This document shows positions 55,370 to 64,000 of a stretch of 64,000 nucleotides of DNA, piece by piece. The stretch comes from Kiritimatiellota bacterium B12222 (GTDB taxonomy: Bacteria; Verrucomicrobiota; Kiritimatiellia; SS1-B-03-39; UBA6053): the NCBI GenBank assembly GCA_029719485.1, contig CP120722.1:3472001-3536000 (forward strand), written 5' to 3'. The position numbers and the translations under genes were made by a program. Each line of letters opens with the position of its first letter. Positions within the stretch are counted from its first letter, which is position 1. The notes under the pieces were generated by a model. It did no database searches, had not been told where the DNA came from, and saw nothing but the letters and a program-made list of their open reading frames with translations.

Positions 55370-56338
55370 ATGATGTCATTACCCACATATATGAACGGAC
55401 TACAGATCCCAGGTTGGGTGGCTTGTCAATTTGATCTGGAGCAGCGATTTTGTGAGCATGGTGGGGAAGTTCAAGATCCTGACCTACTCTTTCCTATCGC
55501 TTCGGTGACGAAAACCTTCACAGCCCATCTTTGCCTCCAACCTCAAGCACGACAGTACCTAGATCATCCTGTTCAAGAGCTCCTCCCCTATTTCACGTTA
55601 CAGGATCCATCTGCTACAACGGAGATTACGCCACGGGATTTGTTATGTCATTACTCGGGATTGGCCCCTCACACCTCTGACTGGGTAAGTTCCCCTCTTT
55701 CGCGCAAAGCCTATATTTGTGATCGTCTACCTCTGCTCCCAATAGAAGGTCCGTTTAAAGAAAAACATCGTTATTCAAATGTGATGTATGCCGTTTTAGG
55801 GCAATGGCTGGAAGAAATTCATGGCAAAACCTGGGAAGAGCTAATGGATCAAGATATCTTTCAGCCTTTACACATGCACCAATCGTCTCACATCAAAGCA
55901 GACTGGCATCAGGTTGCACCAAATCCCTACGCCCTGTCCTCTTCAGGGGACCTAGAACGTATTCCATATTTTTTTGCCACAGATCACCATTTAATCGCAC
56001 CTGCCAGCGAAGTCATGAGTAGCATGTCTGATCTAGCCCGTTGGGGACAATTTCTTCTTCAGCTAGATCCTCAAGATGAACGTTGGCGTCCCCATGCTCA
56101 TATCACCGACCAGCGTCCCTTCCCTGAATTCGGTCCGCTCCATTATGGATTGGGGTGGCGTCTAGATACCGTCAGGGGGATTCCTCGGTATTGGCATAGC
56201 GGTCAATGCAGCGGATACACCACCCTTCTCACGTTATACCCAGAACAAAAAAAAGGGTTAGCAATAGCCACTCACAGAAGCGATGCCGTAGACCTCTTAC
56301 ATGGCGCCGACTTGCTCACTGCACTTACCAATTTCTAA
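55370..56338 (+). CDS. Beta-lactamase-fold serine hydrolase (class C/AmpC-like esterase family)
   Basis: This 322-residue protein (ATG 55370; TTG 55358 is a weaker alternative) has the serine beta-lactamase-like motifs SVTK (nucleophile Ser and Lys), YSNVMYAVLG (YxN) and HSGQCSGY (HxG). The family includes D-aminopeptidases, esterases and penicillin-binding-like enzymes. There is no signal peptide, so it is probably cytoplasmic and an esterase or peptidase rather than a secreted beta-lactamase. It sits between the divergent RAYT-like gene and the polyphosphate operon, with 56 bases to the ROK gene. Confidence 0.88.
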   Translation: MMSLPTYMNGLQIPGWVACQFDLEQRFCEHGGEVQDPDLLFPIASVTKTFTAHLCLQPQARQYLDHPVQELLPYFTLQDPSATTEITPRDLLCHYSGLAPHTSDWVSSPLSRKAYICDRLPLLPIEGPFKEKHRYSNVMYAVLGQWLEEIHGKTWEELMDQDIFQPLHMHQSSHIKADWHQVAPNPYALSSSGDLERIPYFFATDHHLIAPASEVMSSMSDLARWGQFLLQLDPQDERWRPHAHITDQRPFPEFGPLHYGLGWRLDTVRGIPRYWHSGQCSGYTTLLTLYPEQKKGLAIATHRSDAVDLLHGADLLTALTNF

Positions 56339-56394
56339 CACAACTGAACCGATATAGAGTTGAGCCCCCAAGGTGCTTCTGATAGCAGTCATAA

Positions 56395-57384
56395 ATGAGT
56401 GAGCACAAATCCAAACAACAATACTGGCTGGGGATAGATCTGGGTGGAACTAAAATTCTGGCAGAAGTCTACGATCAAGATTTCAAATTGATCGGAAGTA
56501 AAAAACGAAAAACCAAAGCCGAGTTAGGACAAAAGGCGGGACTGGAGCGTCTTTTAAAAACAGCTCGCGAAGCCGTAGAAGATGCTGACCTGAAATCTGG
56601 ACAATTGTGCGGGGTAGGTATTGGGTGCCCAGGCGTGCTCAACCTCAATACAGGAATGCTCATCAAGGCTCCTAATTTGGGATGGAAAGACGTCCCCATC
56701 CAAGATATTTTAGCAAAAGAATTTGATGCACCAGCCGCCGTCGCCAACGATGTGGATGCAGGAACCTTTGGCGAGTTCACCTGCGGAGCAGGAAAAGGCG
56801 CAACTTCCGTGTTTGGCATCTTTCCGGGTACCGGAATCGGGGGCGCACTGATTTACGAAGGTAAAATATTCAAAGGGCGTAATCAAAGTTGTATGGAGAT
56901 CGGCCACCTGCAAGCCGTTCCCAACGGCCCCCTTTGTGGATGTGGACGCAAAGGATGCCTCGAAGCTGTCGCAGGTCGCCTCGCAATTTCCACCGCAGCT
57001 TCAGCCGCCGTCATTCGCGGTCAAGCCCCTTGGTTGCAAAAAAATGTGGGAAGCGACCCTGCGAATATCCGATCAGGTGCACTCGCAGATGCGGTCAAAA
57101 ACGGCGATAAAATCATTGAAGAATTGATTATCGATTCCTGTAATTCTCTCGGTAAAGTTTTAGGGGGTATCGTCAACTTGTTAGCCCCGGATGTGATGAT
57201 TATCGGTGGAGGTTTGGCAGAAGCTATGCCTACGTTATATCTCGAAACCGTGCGCACGGCAATGGAACCTAAAATAATGAATGCCTTCATCGGCAGTTGT
57301 GAATTACGTATCGCCCAATTGGGCGATCACGCCACCGCCTTAGGGGCGGCCGCATGGATTAAATCCCAACAGGAGCAAGTATGA
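56395..57384 (+). CDS. ROK-family sugar kinase
   Basis: A 329-residue ROK protein: WLGIDLGGTKILAEV (phosphate-1), GIGCPGVLN, the ND pair in VANDVDAGTFGE, GTGIGGALI, and the zinc-binding EIGHLQAVPNGPLCGCGRKGCLEAVAG. ROK kinases phosphorylate glucose, N-acetylmannosamine or similar sugars with ATP; some actinobacterial members use polyphosphate. Its stop overlaps the start of Ppx/GppA by 4 bases (ATGA), followed by Ppk1, so a polyphosphate-linked sugar kinase is a possibility to test. There is no sequence proof of the phosphate donor. Confidence 0.9.
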   Translation: MSEHKSKQQYWLGIDLGGTKILAEVYDQDFKLIGSKKRKTKAELGQKAGLERLLKTAREAVEDADLKSGQLCGVGIGCPGVLNLNTGMLIKAPNLGWKDVPIQDILAKEFDAPAAVANDVDAGTFGEFTCGAGKGATSVFGIFPGTGIGGALIYEGKIFKGRNQSCMEIGHLQAVPNGPLCGCGRKGCLEAVAGRLAISTAASAAVIRGQAPWLQKNVGSDPANIRSGALADAVKNGDKIIEELIIDSCNSLGKVLGGIVNLLAPDVMIIGGGLAEAMPTLYLETVRTAMEPKIMNAFIGSCELRIAQLGDHATALGAAAWIKSQQEQV

Positions 57385-58910
57385 ATCCCCGTACCGTAGC
57401 CGTAATTGATATTGGAACCGCCAGCATTCGCATGGCACTTGCAGATATTAATAATGACGGGCAAATCCAATTCCTTGAAAAGCTCAATCAATCTGTTCGC
57501 CTCGGACAAGACGTTTTCACCAAAGGCCGCATCCGTCGCTCAACCATTGAGGCCTGTGTGCGCACTCTGGAAAGCTTTCAGCAGGTGATGCGAGAATACA
57601 AAGTTGAGAAACAAAATATTCGTGCCGTTGCAAGTTCTGCCGTTCAGGAAGCCTCAAACCGTGAATCCTTTTTAGATCGTGTGGCCATGGCCACAGGTAT
57701 CGAAATTGAAATTGTGGATGATGCAGAAGCCACCCGCCTCACCTACCTGAGCGTACTCCCTTTTATCCGCGATCGCCGTACCAAAACCACAGAACATACC
57801 ATGGTGCTGGAAGTGGGTGGCGGACGTACTGAAATTTTGGAACTCAAAAACCAAAATATCGTGGAGACCCGCGTAATGCGTTTGGGCTCTTTGCGGATGC
57901 GAAATCATTTGGAGCAACAACGTACCCCCCGCGAACAAGTCAGAGAAGTTTTAGAACAAGAAGTGTCTAATTCTCTTCACCAAATGCGGGACGAATTTAA
58001 TGAGGGGAACCCCTCCATGATTCTCTTGGGAGGAGATGCTCGTTTTGTAGCCATGCAAGTGAATCCAGAGTGGAAACGGAACAGTCTACAACCTGTTTCC
58101 CTTAAAAAATGGAAACAGTTAACCGACACCATTCTGGGCATGAGCACAGAACAATGTGTCGAACAATATCACCTTACTTTCGCAGAAGCAGAAACCTTAG
58201 GCCCGGCACTCTATACCTATGGTCGCTTTGCCGAAAACTTAGGGTGTAAAACCCTCAGGGTCAGCGCTTTCAGTATGCGGGATGGTCTGATCCAAGAACT
58301 CTCTCAAGAGGAAGGATGGACTGAAAATTATCAGGAACAAATGCTGGACTCCGCCATCCAGTTGGGTCGTAAATATTCCTTGGATGAACATCACGGAAAT
58401 GAAGTCGCCAACCTCTCTCTTCAGTTGTTTGATGAACTTCGGGATGAACACCATCTCGGTCCACGCTTTCGAGTACTGTTGCAGATTTCTGCACTCTTGC
58501 ATGAAATCGGCAGTTTTATCGCCGCAACGAGTCATCATAAGCACTCCATGTACATTTTAGCCAATAGCCCCATCTTTGGACTGGGCCGTAGAGACAGTAA
58601 AATCGTAGCCAATATCGCCCGTTACCATCGTCGCTCCGCCCCCAAATCTAGTCACCCCTATTATCAACAGTTACCCCGACATGACCGCATGGTGGTTCAA
58701 CAACTCTCTGCCATCCTTCGGGTAGCTGATGCGCTCGCACGTTCGCGAGGTCGACGTATCAATAAAATTTTATGTGAACGCCACGAAGAAACCCTCTTTA
58801 TTCGGGTTCCTGGCGTCGACAATCTGCATTTGGAAAATTCCGCCATGCAGGTGAAAGGAAAAATGTTCGAGCAGGTATTCGGAATGAACGTAATTTTAGT
58901 GAAAGGATAA
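57381..58910 (+). CDS. Ppx/GppA-type exopolyphosphatase or guanosine pentaphosphatase
   Basis: The 509-residue protein has the ASKHA fold of the family: VAVIDIGTASIRMALADI, GIEIEIVDDAEATRL (catalytic Glu), VLEVGGGRTEIL, and the C-terminal HD-like domain ALLHEIGSFIAATSHHKHSMYILANS. These enzymes break down polyphosphate from the ends or convert pppGpp to ppGpp. Length agrees with the longer Ppx/GppA type that has the C-terminal domain. Translation is coupled to the ROK gene by a 4-base overlap, and Ppk1 starts 5 bases downstream, so polyphosphate turnover is the likely role. Confidence 0.92.
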   Translation: MNPRTVAVIDIGTASIRMALADINNDGQIQFLEKLNQSVRLGQDVFTKGRIRRSTIEACVRTLESFQQVMREYKVEKQNIRAVASSAVQEASNRESFLDRVAMATGIEIEIVDDAEATRLTYLSVLPFIRDRRTKTTEHTMVLEVGGGRTEILELKNQNIVETRVMRLGSLRMRNHLEQQRTPREQVREVLEQEVSNSLHQMRDEFNEGNPSMILLGGDARFVAMQVNPEWKRNSLQPVSLKKWKQLTDTILGMSTEQCVEQYHLTFAEAETLGPALYTYGRFAENLGCKTLRVSAFSMRDGLIQELSQEEGWTENYQEQMLDSAIQLGRKYSLDEHHGNEVANLSLQLFDELRDEHHLGPRFRVLLQISALLHEIGSFIAATSHHKHSMYILANSPIFGLGRRDSKIVANIARYHRRSAPKSSHPYYQQLPRHDRMVVQQLSAILRVADALARSRGRRINKILCERHEETLFIRVPGVDNLHLENSAMQVKGKMFEQVFGMNVILVKG

Positions 58911-58914
58911 CATC

Positions 58915-61035
58915 ATGAGTCGTGCACAATTTATAAATCGTGAAAGCAGTTGGTTGGATTTCAATAACCGGGTTTTAGAAGAGGCGCAAGATGCCCAAAA
59001 TCCACTTTTGGAACGACTGAAATTTATCGCCATTACCAGTAACAACCTCGATGAATTCTTCATGGTTCGCATGGGGTCTTTACATTTTCTACAAGGCTCC
59101 GGCCGTACCCAACGGGATCCCAGTGGTCTCAGTCCCGCAGAGCAACTCCGGGGCGCCAGTGAAAAAGCAAAAGAACTGGTCAAAAACCAATACAGCTGCT
59201 TTCACGAAGAAATTAAACCTGCAATGAACGAGGCGGGCATCCTGCGCATTACCCCTGAAAGTGCCAATCAGGAACAACGTCGGCAACTACAAACGCTGTT
59301 TGAAAATGAACTGGCCCCTACCCTTACACCCGCGGCCGTAAATGAGGACGGACCCGTACCTTCCTACCCCAACCTCGCCTTGCAATTGCTGGTGCGACTC
59401 AAAGACGTCACCAAAGACAAAAAACGCCAACAACGTTTAGCCATCTTACCCATCATAGGCGATATCGACCGTTTCATTTCTCTCCGCGTAAAAGAGGGCT
59501 ATGGATATATGGCGGTGGAGGATGTGATCGCCATGCATATTCAACACTATTTCCCTTCTGATGACGTGCTGGAGGTCGTTCCTTTCCGTATCACACGGAA
59601 CGCCGACATGGCCGTCTCTGAAGATGAAGCCTTGGATCTGGTTACCCAAATGGATGCAGTGCTTAGTGAACGGAAAGTCAGTGACTGCGTACGGATTGAA
59701 TTACTAGACAATGCCACCTTGGTCGCAGAACGAAGCCTTCGAAAAATATTTTCGGTAAGCGAACGGGAGATTTATCGGGTGACGGGTCCGCTAAACTTTG
59801 GTGATTACTTCAGTATCGCAGGCCTGCCCGGATACGACCATTTGCGTCAGGAAGAATGGCCCCCCTGCCCTGCGGAAAAAATGGATCTTAGCAAATCAAT
59901 TTTCGACCAAATCACCACCAGTCCCCGATTGTTTCATCATCCCTATGATTCATTTGATCCGGTTGTAAAAATGATCGAACAGGCTGCGGAAGACCCTCAG
60001 GTTATCGCCATTAAACAGATTTTATATCGGACCAGCAAAAACTCTCCCATTGTCACAGCACTCATGCGTGCCGCAGAAAAAGGAAAGAGTGTGACGGTGA
60101 TTGTAGAACTGAAAGCCCGTTTTGATGAAGCCCGGAATATCGAATGGGCACGCAGCATGGAACAAGCCGGCGTCCAAGTCATTTACGGTGTGAAAGGGTT
60201 TAAAACGCATGCAAAATTATTGATTATTGTTCGGAGAGAGCCCGGGGGTATCCGGAGATATTTACATCTCGGCACCGGCAATTATAATGAAGGTACAGCC
60301 AAACTCTATACCGACATCAGTTATTTAACCTGTGACCCAGACTTAGGAATCGATGCCTCGATGTTTTTCAATACCATCACCGGCTTCAGTCAGCCCCAAA
60401 CCTTTCGACGTTTGGCTGCCGCGCCACTCACCTTGCGGGACACCCTCTTGCAGATGATCGATGGCGAAATCGAACGCGCCAAACAGGGTCAAAAAGCTCA
60501 CATTCGGGCCAAATTCAATTCATTGGCGGACACCGTCATGATCAAAGAACTCTACCGGGCCTCAAAAGCAGGTGTCAAAATCGAATTGCTGGTACGGGGA
60601 GTCTGTTGCTTACACCCAGGCATCCGCGGACTCAGTGAAAACATTCGCGTGGTGAGCATCGTCGACCGCTTTTTAGAGCATTCCAGAATTTTTTGGTTCC
60701 GTCACGGAGGCAATCCCCGGGTATTTATCGCCAGTGCTGACTGGATGACCCGCAACTTGGATAAACGGGTAGAATTAATGACTCCGGTAGACGAACCTGC
60801 ATTACGCGAAGAACTCGAACACATCCTCGAAACAGGATTAAAGGACAATGTAAAAGCGCGCGAACTTAAATCCGATGGGTTTTATCATCGCATCAGGCCC
60901 CAAGAGAATGAAAAACCATTGCGTAGCCAAGAGATTTTATATAAAGAATCTCAAGCGCGGTCTAACCGTAGCAATCGCAGTCGTCGTACAACTTTTGAAC
61001 CTCATCGTCCTCGAAAACGGAATAGCAAAAAATGA
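58915..61035 (+). CDS. ppk1: Polyphosphate kinase 1
   Basis: The 706-residue protein matches Ppk1: N-terminal FINRESSWLDFNNRVLEEA, the catalytic domains with KTHAKLLIIVRRE carrying the phosphorylated histidine, YLHLGTGNYNEGTAKLYTDISYL, and the second conserved histidine in FLEHSRIFWFRH. It makes polyphosphate from ATP reversibly. AAAGGA precedes the ATG. It lies between Ppx/GppA and an SMP-30 gene; the basic C-terminal tail after residue 660 (RSNRSNRSRRTT) is an extra feature that could bind polyphosphate or nucleic acid. Four bases overlap with the next gene. Confidence 0.97.
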   Translation: MSRAQFINRESSWLDFNNRVLEEAQDAQNPLLERLKFIAITSNNLDEFFMVRMGSLHFLQGSGRTQRDPSGLSPAEQLRGASEKAKELVKNQYSCFHEEIKPAMNEAGILRITPESANQEQRRQLQTLFENELAPTLTPAAVNEDGPVPSYPNLALQLLVRLKDVTKDKKRQQRLAILPIIGDIDRFISLRVKEGYGYMAVEDVIAMHIQHYFPSDDVLEVVPFRITRNADMAVSEDEALDLVTQMDAVLSERKVSDCVRIELLDNATLVAERSLRKIFSVSEREIYRVTGPLNFGDYFSIAGLPGYDHLRQEEWPPCPAEKMDLSKSIFDQITTSPRLFHHPYDSFDPVVKMIEQAAEDPQVIAIKQILYRTSKNSPIVTALMRAAEKGKSVTVIVELKARFDEARNIEWARSMEQAGVQVIYGVKGFKTHAKLLIIVRREPGGIRRYLHLGTGNYNEGTAKLYTDISYLTCDPDLGIDASMFFNTITGFSQPQTFRRLAAAPLTLRDTLLQMIDGEIERAKQGQKAHIRAKFNSLADTVMIKELYRASKAGVKIELLVRGVCCLHPGIRGLSENIRVVSIVDRFLEHSRIFWFRHGGNPRVFIASADWMTRNLDKRVELMTPVDEPALREELEHILETGLKDNVKARELKSDGFYHRIRPQENEKPLRSQEILYKESQARSNRSNRSRRTTFEPHRPRKRNSKK

Positions 61036-61886
61036 TCCCACACCTCTTTCATCCTCACATTTCCACTTGGGGCGAAGGTCCCGTCTGGTGGCAAGATCAC
61101 TTCTATTACGTAGACATCACTGGCCATCTCTTGGGCCGTATAGATCCTGTTTCAGGTGAAAATAAAACTTGGGATGTCGGACAACGAATCGGGTTTGCCC
61201 TCCCCTGTAAAGACGGACGCTGGATTTGGGGTGGAGACAAGGGATTATTTTTTATCGATCTCTCAACGGGAAAATCGACTTTCATTACGGACCCTGAATC
61301 AGAACTCCCTGACAATCGCTTTAACGATGCGGCCGTCTCCCCTGACGGACGCTTGTTTGCGGGCAGTATTGCCACCACCAAAGTAAAAGGTTCAGCAAAC
61401 CTCTATCGCATGGATTCAGATCTTTCCTGTCATCTCGTTTTTCCACAGGTCACCAATTCTAATGGCATGGGGTGGTCACCAAATGGTAAACGTTGCTACT
61501 ACATCGATACCCCCAGCTACAATATTCGCCGATTCGACTACGATCAAAACTCCGGCGTCATCAGCAATGAAATCATTCTCTTCAACACTGAAGCTGACTA
61601 TGAAGGCGTGCCAGATGGGATGTGCGTCGATAACGAAGAAAACCTTTGGATTGCCTTTTGTCATGGCGGATGCGTTGTCAAATTTGATCGCAATGGCGAC
61701 TTTCTAGAGAAAATTGACTTCCCCACCATCGAAACCACCTCTTGCTGCTTCGGAGGTCCAAAACATCAAGATCTCTACGTCACCACCGGCACCAGTGCAG
61801 GCACCCAAGACGAGCCCGATGCAGGAAAAACCTTCATCATCAAAAATGCGGGACAAGGTCTCCCCCAAGTTCCTGTAAACATTTAG
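61032..61886 (+). CDS. SMP-30/gluconolactonase-family protein
   Basis: The 284-residue beta-propeller protein has WGEGPVWW (metal-binding Glu), FNDAAVSPDGRLFAGSI (metal-binding Asn and Asp), SNGMGWSPNGKRCYYIDT (substrate-side Asn and Asp) and PDGMCVDNEENLWIAF. SMP-30 proteins open sugar lactones such as gluconolactone using a divalent metal. ATG 61032 overlaps the ppk1 stop by 4 bases. With the ROK kinase, it gives the operon a sugar-metabolism side next to polyphosphate enzymes. The exact lactone is unknown. Confidence 0.93.
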   Translation: MIPHLFHPHISTWGEGPVWWQDHFYYVDITGHLLGRIDPVSGENKTWDVGQRIGFALPCKDGRWIWGGDKGLFFIDLSTGKSTFITDPESELPDNRFNDAAVSPDGRLFAGSIATTKVKGSANLYRMDSDLSCHLVFPQVTNSNGMGWSPNGKRCYYIDTPSYNIRRFDYDQNSGVISNEIILFNTEADYEGVPDGMCVDNEENLWIAFCHGGCVVKFDRNGDFLEKIDFPTIETTSCCFGGPKHQDLYVTTGTSAGTQDEPDAGKTFIIKNAGQGLPQVPVNI

Positions 61887-61899
61887 AGCTCAAATCTAA

Positions 61900-61923
61900 A
61901 GGAGTCTCCAGTTGAGAGACTCC
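61900..61923 (-). terminator. Intrinsic terminator between convergent SMP-30 and sulfotransferase genes
   Basis: AGGAGTCTC and GAGACTCCT form 9-base arms around a 6-base loop. On the minus strand TTTAGATTT follows the stem, so it best serves the sulfotransferase gene; the plus-strand side is less T-rich. It may work in both directions. Confidence 0.65.
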
Positions 61924-61935
61924 TGACTCTAAAAT

Positions 61936-62835
61936 TCAGTCATCCAACGCAGCCACAGCTTGCTCCAACTGATCCGCTTCATCCGCATTTAAACTTCGAT
62001 TCGTCCGTTGATTACTTTGCTGAATATCATGAAATTTCACATAATATTTAAAGCGGGTATTTTGTGGGAGGTTTACAAAACTCATGACTTTAGTAAGCAC
62101 CTTTTCCGGACGGGAAAGCAAGTCGGAATAGGCCACCTCCAAGGCATCGCCCTCTGGTAACTTTGCCATTTCTTCTTTGTACAACTCATGAAACCAACGG
62201 ACCAAAATCCCACAAAAATTGAGTGGGCTTTGCGGAAGATCATCCATTCGTTTTTTCAACGCTTCAGGCATCAAGGTTTTCCATTGCTCCCGCGCTTCCC
62301 AAACTTTTAAATTCGCACCATCTGCCCGCTTCACCATTTGATACGCCACCGAACGTGGATCCCGAATCACTTGAATAAATTTGGCCTCCGGGAAAATGGC
62401 CCGCATATAATCAATACGGGGAAAGCCACTGTACTCCGCAACAAAACGGTTCCGGCGTTGCACATGACAAATTTGCTTCACCGCCTCCACGACCCGATCA
62501 GCCTCCGAGGCATCCACCTGTGTAGCTGCAGGCACAAAGGGCTCATGGTCTGCTGGCGTAAACGAATGCAAATAATGCTCCCAAAAGGCTTCCCCTACGG
62601 CAGGTTCGGGCACACTTTTCCAATAGGAACGCCTCTCTAAATAAAATTCGCCCAACAAAGGCCAATTCAATTTGTTTGCCCGGACAGCTAAGGAAAGCTT
62701 TTCCGGATTATCAGCTAACTTTTGAGGAATCCATCCCACATTTTTGGGAACAGTTAAAAAATCCAGCAATAAACGACTCCCAGAACGAGGAGCGCCCACC
62801 ACAAATACCATATCAGGCAAATCATGCTTACTCAT
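61936..62835 (-). CDS. PAPS-dependent sulfotransferase-like protein
   Basis: About 299 residues from ATG 62835, which has AGGT 4 bases upstream; ATG 62862 gives nine more residues but lacks a site. It has the PAPS 5'-phosphosulfate loop VGAPRSGSRLLLDFL and the 3'-phosphate-binding segment FIQVIRDPRSVAYQMVKR, where Arg and Ser are the usual binding residues. Members transfer sulfate to carbohydrates, peptides or lipids. It could sulfate the cell's own surface polymer; the acceptor is unknown. It is divergent to alaS. Confidence 0.87.
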   Translation of the reverse strand: MSKHDLPDMVFVVGAPRSGSRLLLDFLTVPKNVGWIPQKLADNPEKLSLAVRANKLNWPLLGEFYLERRSYWKSVPEPAVGEAFWEHYLHSFTPADHEPFVPAATQVDASEADRVVEAVKQICHVQRRNRFVAEYSGFPRIDYMRAIFPEAKFIQVIRDPRSVAYQMVKRADGANLKVWEAREQWKTLMPEALKKRMDDLPQSPLNFCGILVRWFHELYKEEMAKLPEGDALEVAYSDLLSRPEKVLTKVMSFVNLPQNTRFKYYVKFHDIQQSNQRTNRSLNADEADQLEQAVAALDD

Positions 62836-62972
62836 AACCTGCACTTTGAGAAGAGCGGACATTTAAGTCAACCTTCTTTCCTCAAATACCCCCTCCTGCC
62901 CCTACGGGAGAGAAACAGAGGCCGATCTATCGATTTCCAGCCACCACCCGATGATGAACGATCACTGCAAGA

Positions 62973-63001
62973 TTGACAGAGGGCATCTATTTCCTCATAG
63001 A
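62973..63001 (+). promoter_or_regulatory. Probable alaS promoter
   Basis: A perfect TTGACA (62973-62978), a 17-base spacer and CATAGA (62996-63001) lie about 30 bases before the alaS ATG, giving a leader of roughly 25 bases. The -10 box matches only three consensus positions. The 196 bases between the divergent genes show no other clear element except a short ATCTAT/ATAGAT dyad around the -10. Confidence 0.45.
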
Positions 63002-63031
63002 TCCCTACCTTTCCCCAACCCCCACTTTCCC

Positions 63032-64000
63032 ATGAATTCTAACGAAATCCGCCAAAGCTTTTTAGATTTTTTCGCCAGTAAAGATCACCAGATCGTTCCC
63101 TCAGCCTCCCTGTTGCCCAGTTCACCGAACCTGCTGTTCACCAATGCCGGCATGAACCCTTTTGTCCCCTACTTCCTCGGGGATCGCGACGCACCCACCC
63201 CACGCATTGCGGATACCCAAAAATGTATCCGTGCCGGTGGCAAACACAATGATTTAGACGATGTGGGCTACGACACCTACCACCAAACCTTCTTTGAAAT
63301 GCTCGGTAACTGGTCTTTTGGCGATTACTTCAAACAGGAAGCCATCGCTTGGGCTTGGGAATTACTGACCGGTGTTTGGGGCTTCCCCAAAGACCGCCTC
63401 TACGCCTCAGTGTACAAACCGGGCGAAGGCGATCCCGCCGATTTCGATCAAGACGCCTACGATATCTGGGAAAAACTGTTCATCAAAGAAGGCTTGGATC
63501 CAAAGGAGCGCATCGTCTTCGGCAATAAGAAAGACAACTTTTGGATGATGGGGGACACCGGTCCTTGTGGCCCCTGCTCTGAAATTCATATCGACCTCAC
63601 CCCCGAAGGCAAAGACGGTGCCAAACTGGTCAACATGGATAGCCCATGGTGTATCGAAATTTGGAACTTGGTCTTCATGCAATACAATGCGGGAGAAGAT
63701 GGCAGTTTCAAAGAACTCGCCGCCCAACACGTCGACACCGGTATGGGCTTTGAACGCGTGGCCGGCATCATGGCCACCACTCAAAACTTTACCGACTTCT
63801 CGCAGCCTCCCAGCAATTACAATGCGGATCTGTTTGCAGGCATCTTTAAAACCATTTCCGAGCTTTCCGGCCTCACCTATGGCGCCACGTTACCCGTTGA
63901 TCCGGCCAACCCCACCGAAACCGAAACCAATGATATTGTCTTCCGGGTGCTGGGTGACCACATTCGCACGCTCTGTTGCTCCATTGCCGACGGCATTCTG
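63032..64000 (+). CDS. alaS: Alanyl-tRNA synthetase, 5' part (cut by window edge)
   Basis: The 323 residues visible are the class II core of AlaRS: SNEIRQSFLDFFASKDHQIV, then LLFTNAGMNPF, the IADTQKCIRAGGKHNDLDDVG region that recognises tRNA, TFFEMLGNWSFGDYFKQEAI, and motif 2/3 segments including CGPCSEIH and FERVAGIM. It joins alanine to tRNA-Ala. ATG 63032 is the start; the frame continues through the right edge. The editing and C-Ala domains are outside the window. Confidence 0.97.
   Translation, partial: MNSNEIRQSFLDFFASKDHQIVPSASLLPSSPNLLFTNAGMNPFVPYFLGDRDAPTPRIADTQKCIRAGGKHNDLDDVGYDTYHQTFFEMLGNWSFGDYFKQEAIAWAWELLTGVWGFPKDRLYASVYKPGEGDPADFDQDAYDIWEKLFIKEGLDPKERIVFGNKKDNFWMMGDTGPCGPCSEIHIDLTPEGKDGAKLVNMDSPWCIEIWNLVFMQYNAGEDGSFKELAAQHVDTGMGFERVAGIMATTQNFTDFSQPPSNYNADLFAGIFKTISELSGLTYGATLPVDPANPTETETNDIVFRVLGDHIRTLCCSIADGIL

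Noticed and set aside
1..64000. tRNA genes, CRISPR arrays, prophage or integrative elements
   Set aside because: Intergenic gaps are short and showed no cloverleaf sequence, repeat-spacer array or phage genes; the only transposase-like gene looks domesticated.

Overview
The window looks like a chromosomal segment of a Verrucomicrobiota bacterium, probably of the Opitutia/Puniceicoccales type. This is inferred from the mixture of genes and not from a marker phylogeny. The clues are three exosortase-type (PEP-CTERM) surface proteins, one with autotransporter-associated beta-strand repeats, a formylglycine sulfatase beside glycoside hydrolases, a hybrid GntR/LacI-type regulator, a long RAYT-like protein, and the core synteny SRP RNA-dnaX-ybaB-recR. 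No tRNA, rRNA, CRISPR array, prophage or intact insertion sequence was seen.

Layout. Positions 1-9650 (minus strand) are a carbohydrate-use operon: regulator, a 1397-residue exported multidomain protein, a CBM9-like lipoprotein, a sulfatase, a clan GH-A hydrolase and an SGNH hydrolase cut by the left edge. Positions 9842-11436 (plus) hold a PEP-CTERM protein and an unknown membrane protein. Positions 11450-14277 (minus) hold the SRP RNA, dnaX (split by a run of ten A into gamma and tau forms), ybaB and recR. Positions 14520-19399 (plus) form a polysaccharide module: MBOAT O-acyltransferase, its SGNH partner, a GT2 and a flippase. A histidine kinase overlaps the flippase tail to tail. Next come a broken Nramp-like transporter gene, xth, and a divergent sugar-acid locus (uxuA and an RraA-like gene against iclR and two tandem SGNH hydrolases).

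Positions 28635-37902 (minus) form a tightly overlapping six-gene operon: exported membrane protein, ABC ATPase, ABC permease, DUF58 protein, BatA-like VWA protein and a large VWA membrane protein. It has no MoxR ATPase in view. Positions 38010-45424 (plus) carry a TPR membrane protein, a lipoprotein, a Xer recombinase, a SWIM/SNF2 helicase and RNase III. Positions 45431-50189 (minus) carry an aminotransferase, a degenerate 5'-nucleotidase-like protein, an O-antigen-ligase-like protein, a TauE/SafE permease and a small exported protein. After a large PEP-CTERM beta-strand-repeat protein, a PatB/MalY lyase and a RAYT-like protein comes a plus-strand polyphosphate operon (ROK sugar kinase, Ppx/GppA, Ppk1, SMP-30 lactonase). 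The window ends with a sulfotransferase and the 5' part of alaS.

Most operons are compact, with ATGA, GTGA or TTGA overlaps between neighbours. Convergent genes sit almost on top of each other, so few intrinsic terminators are visible. The recurring themes are making and modifying surface polysaccharide, degrading sulfated or acylated glycans, and envelope proteins with von Willebrand A folds. The strongest candidates for new biology are the VWA/DUF58/ABC operon, the giant glycosidase-like protein, the possible polyphosphate-linked ROK kinase, and the RAYT-like protein whose expected catalytic tyrosine is phenylalanine.
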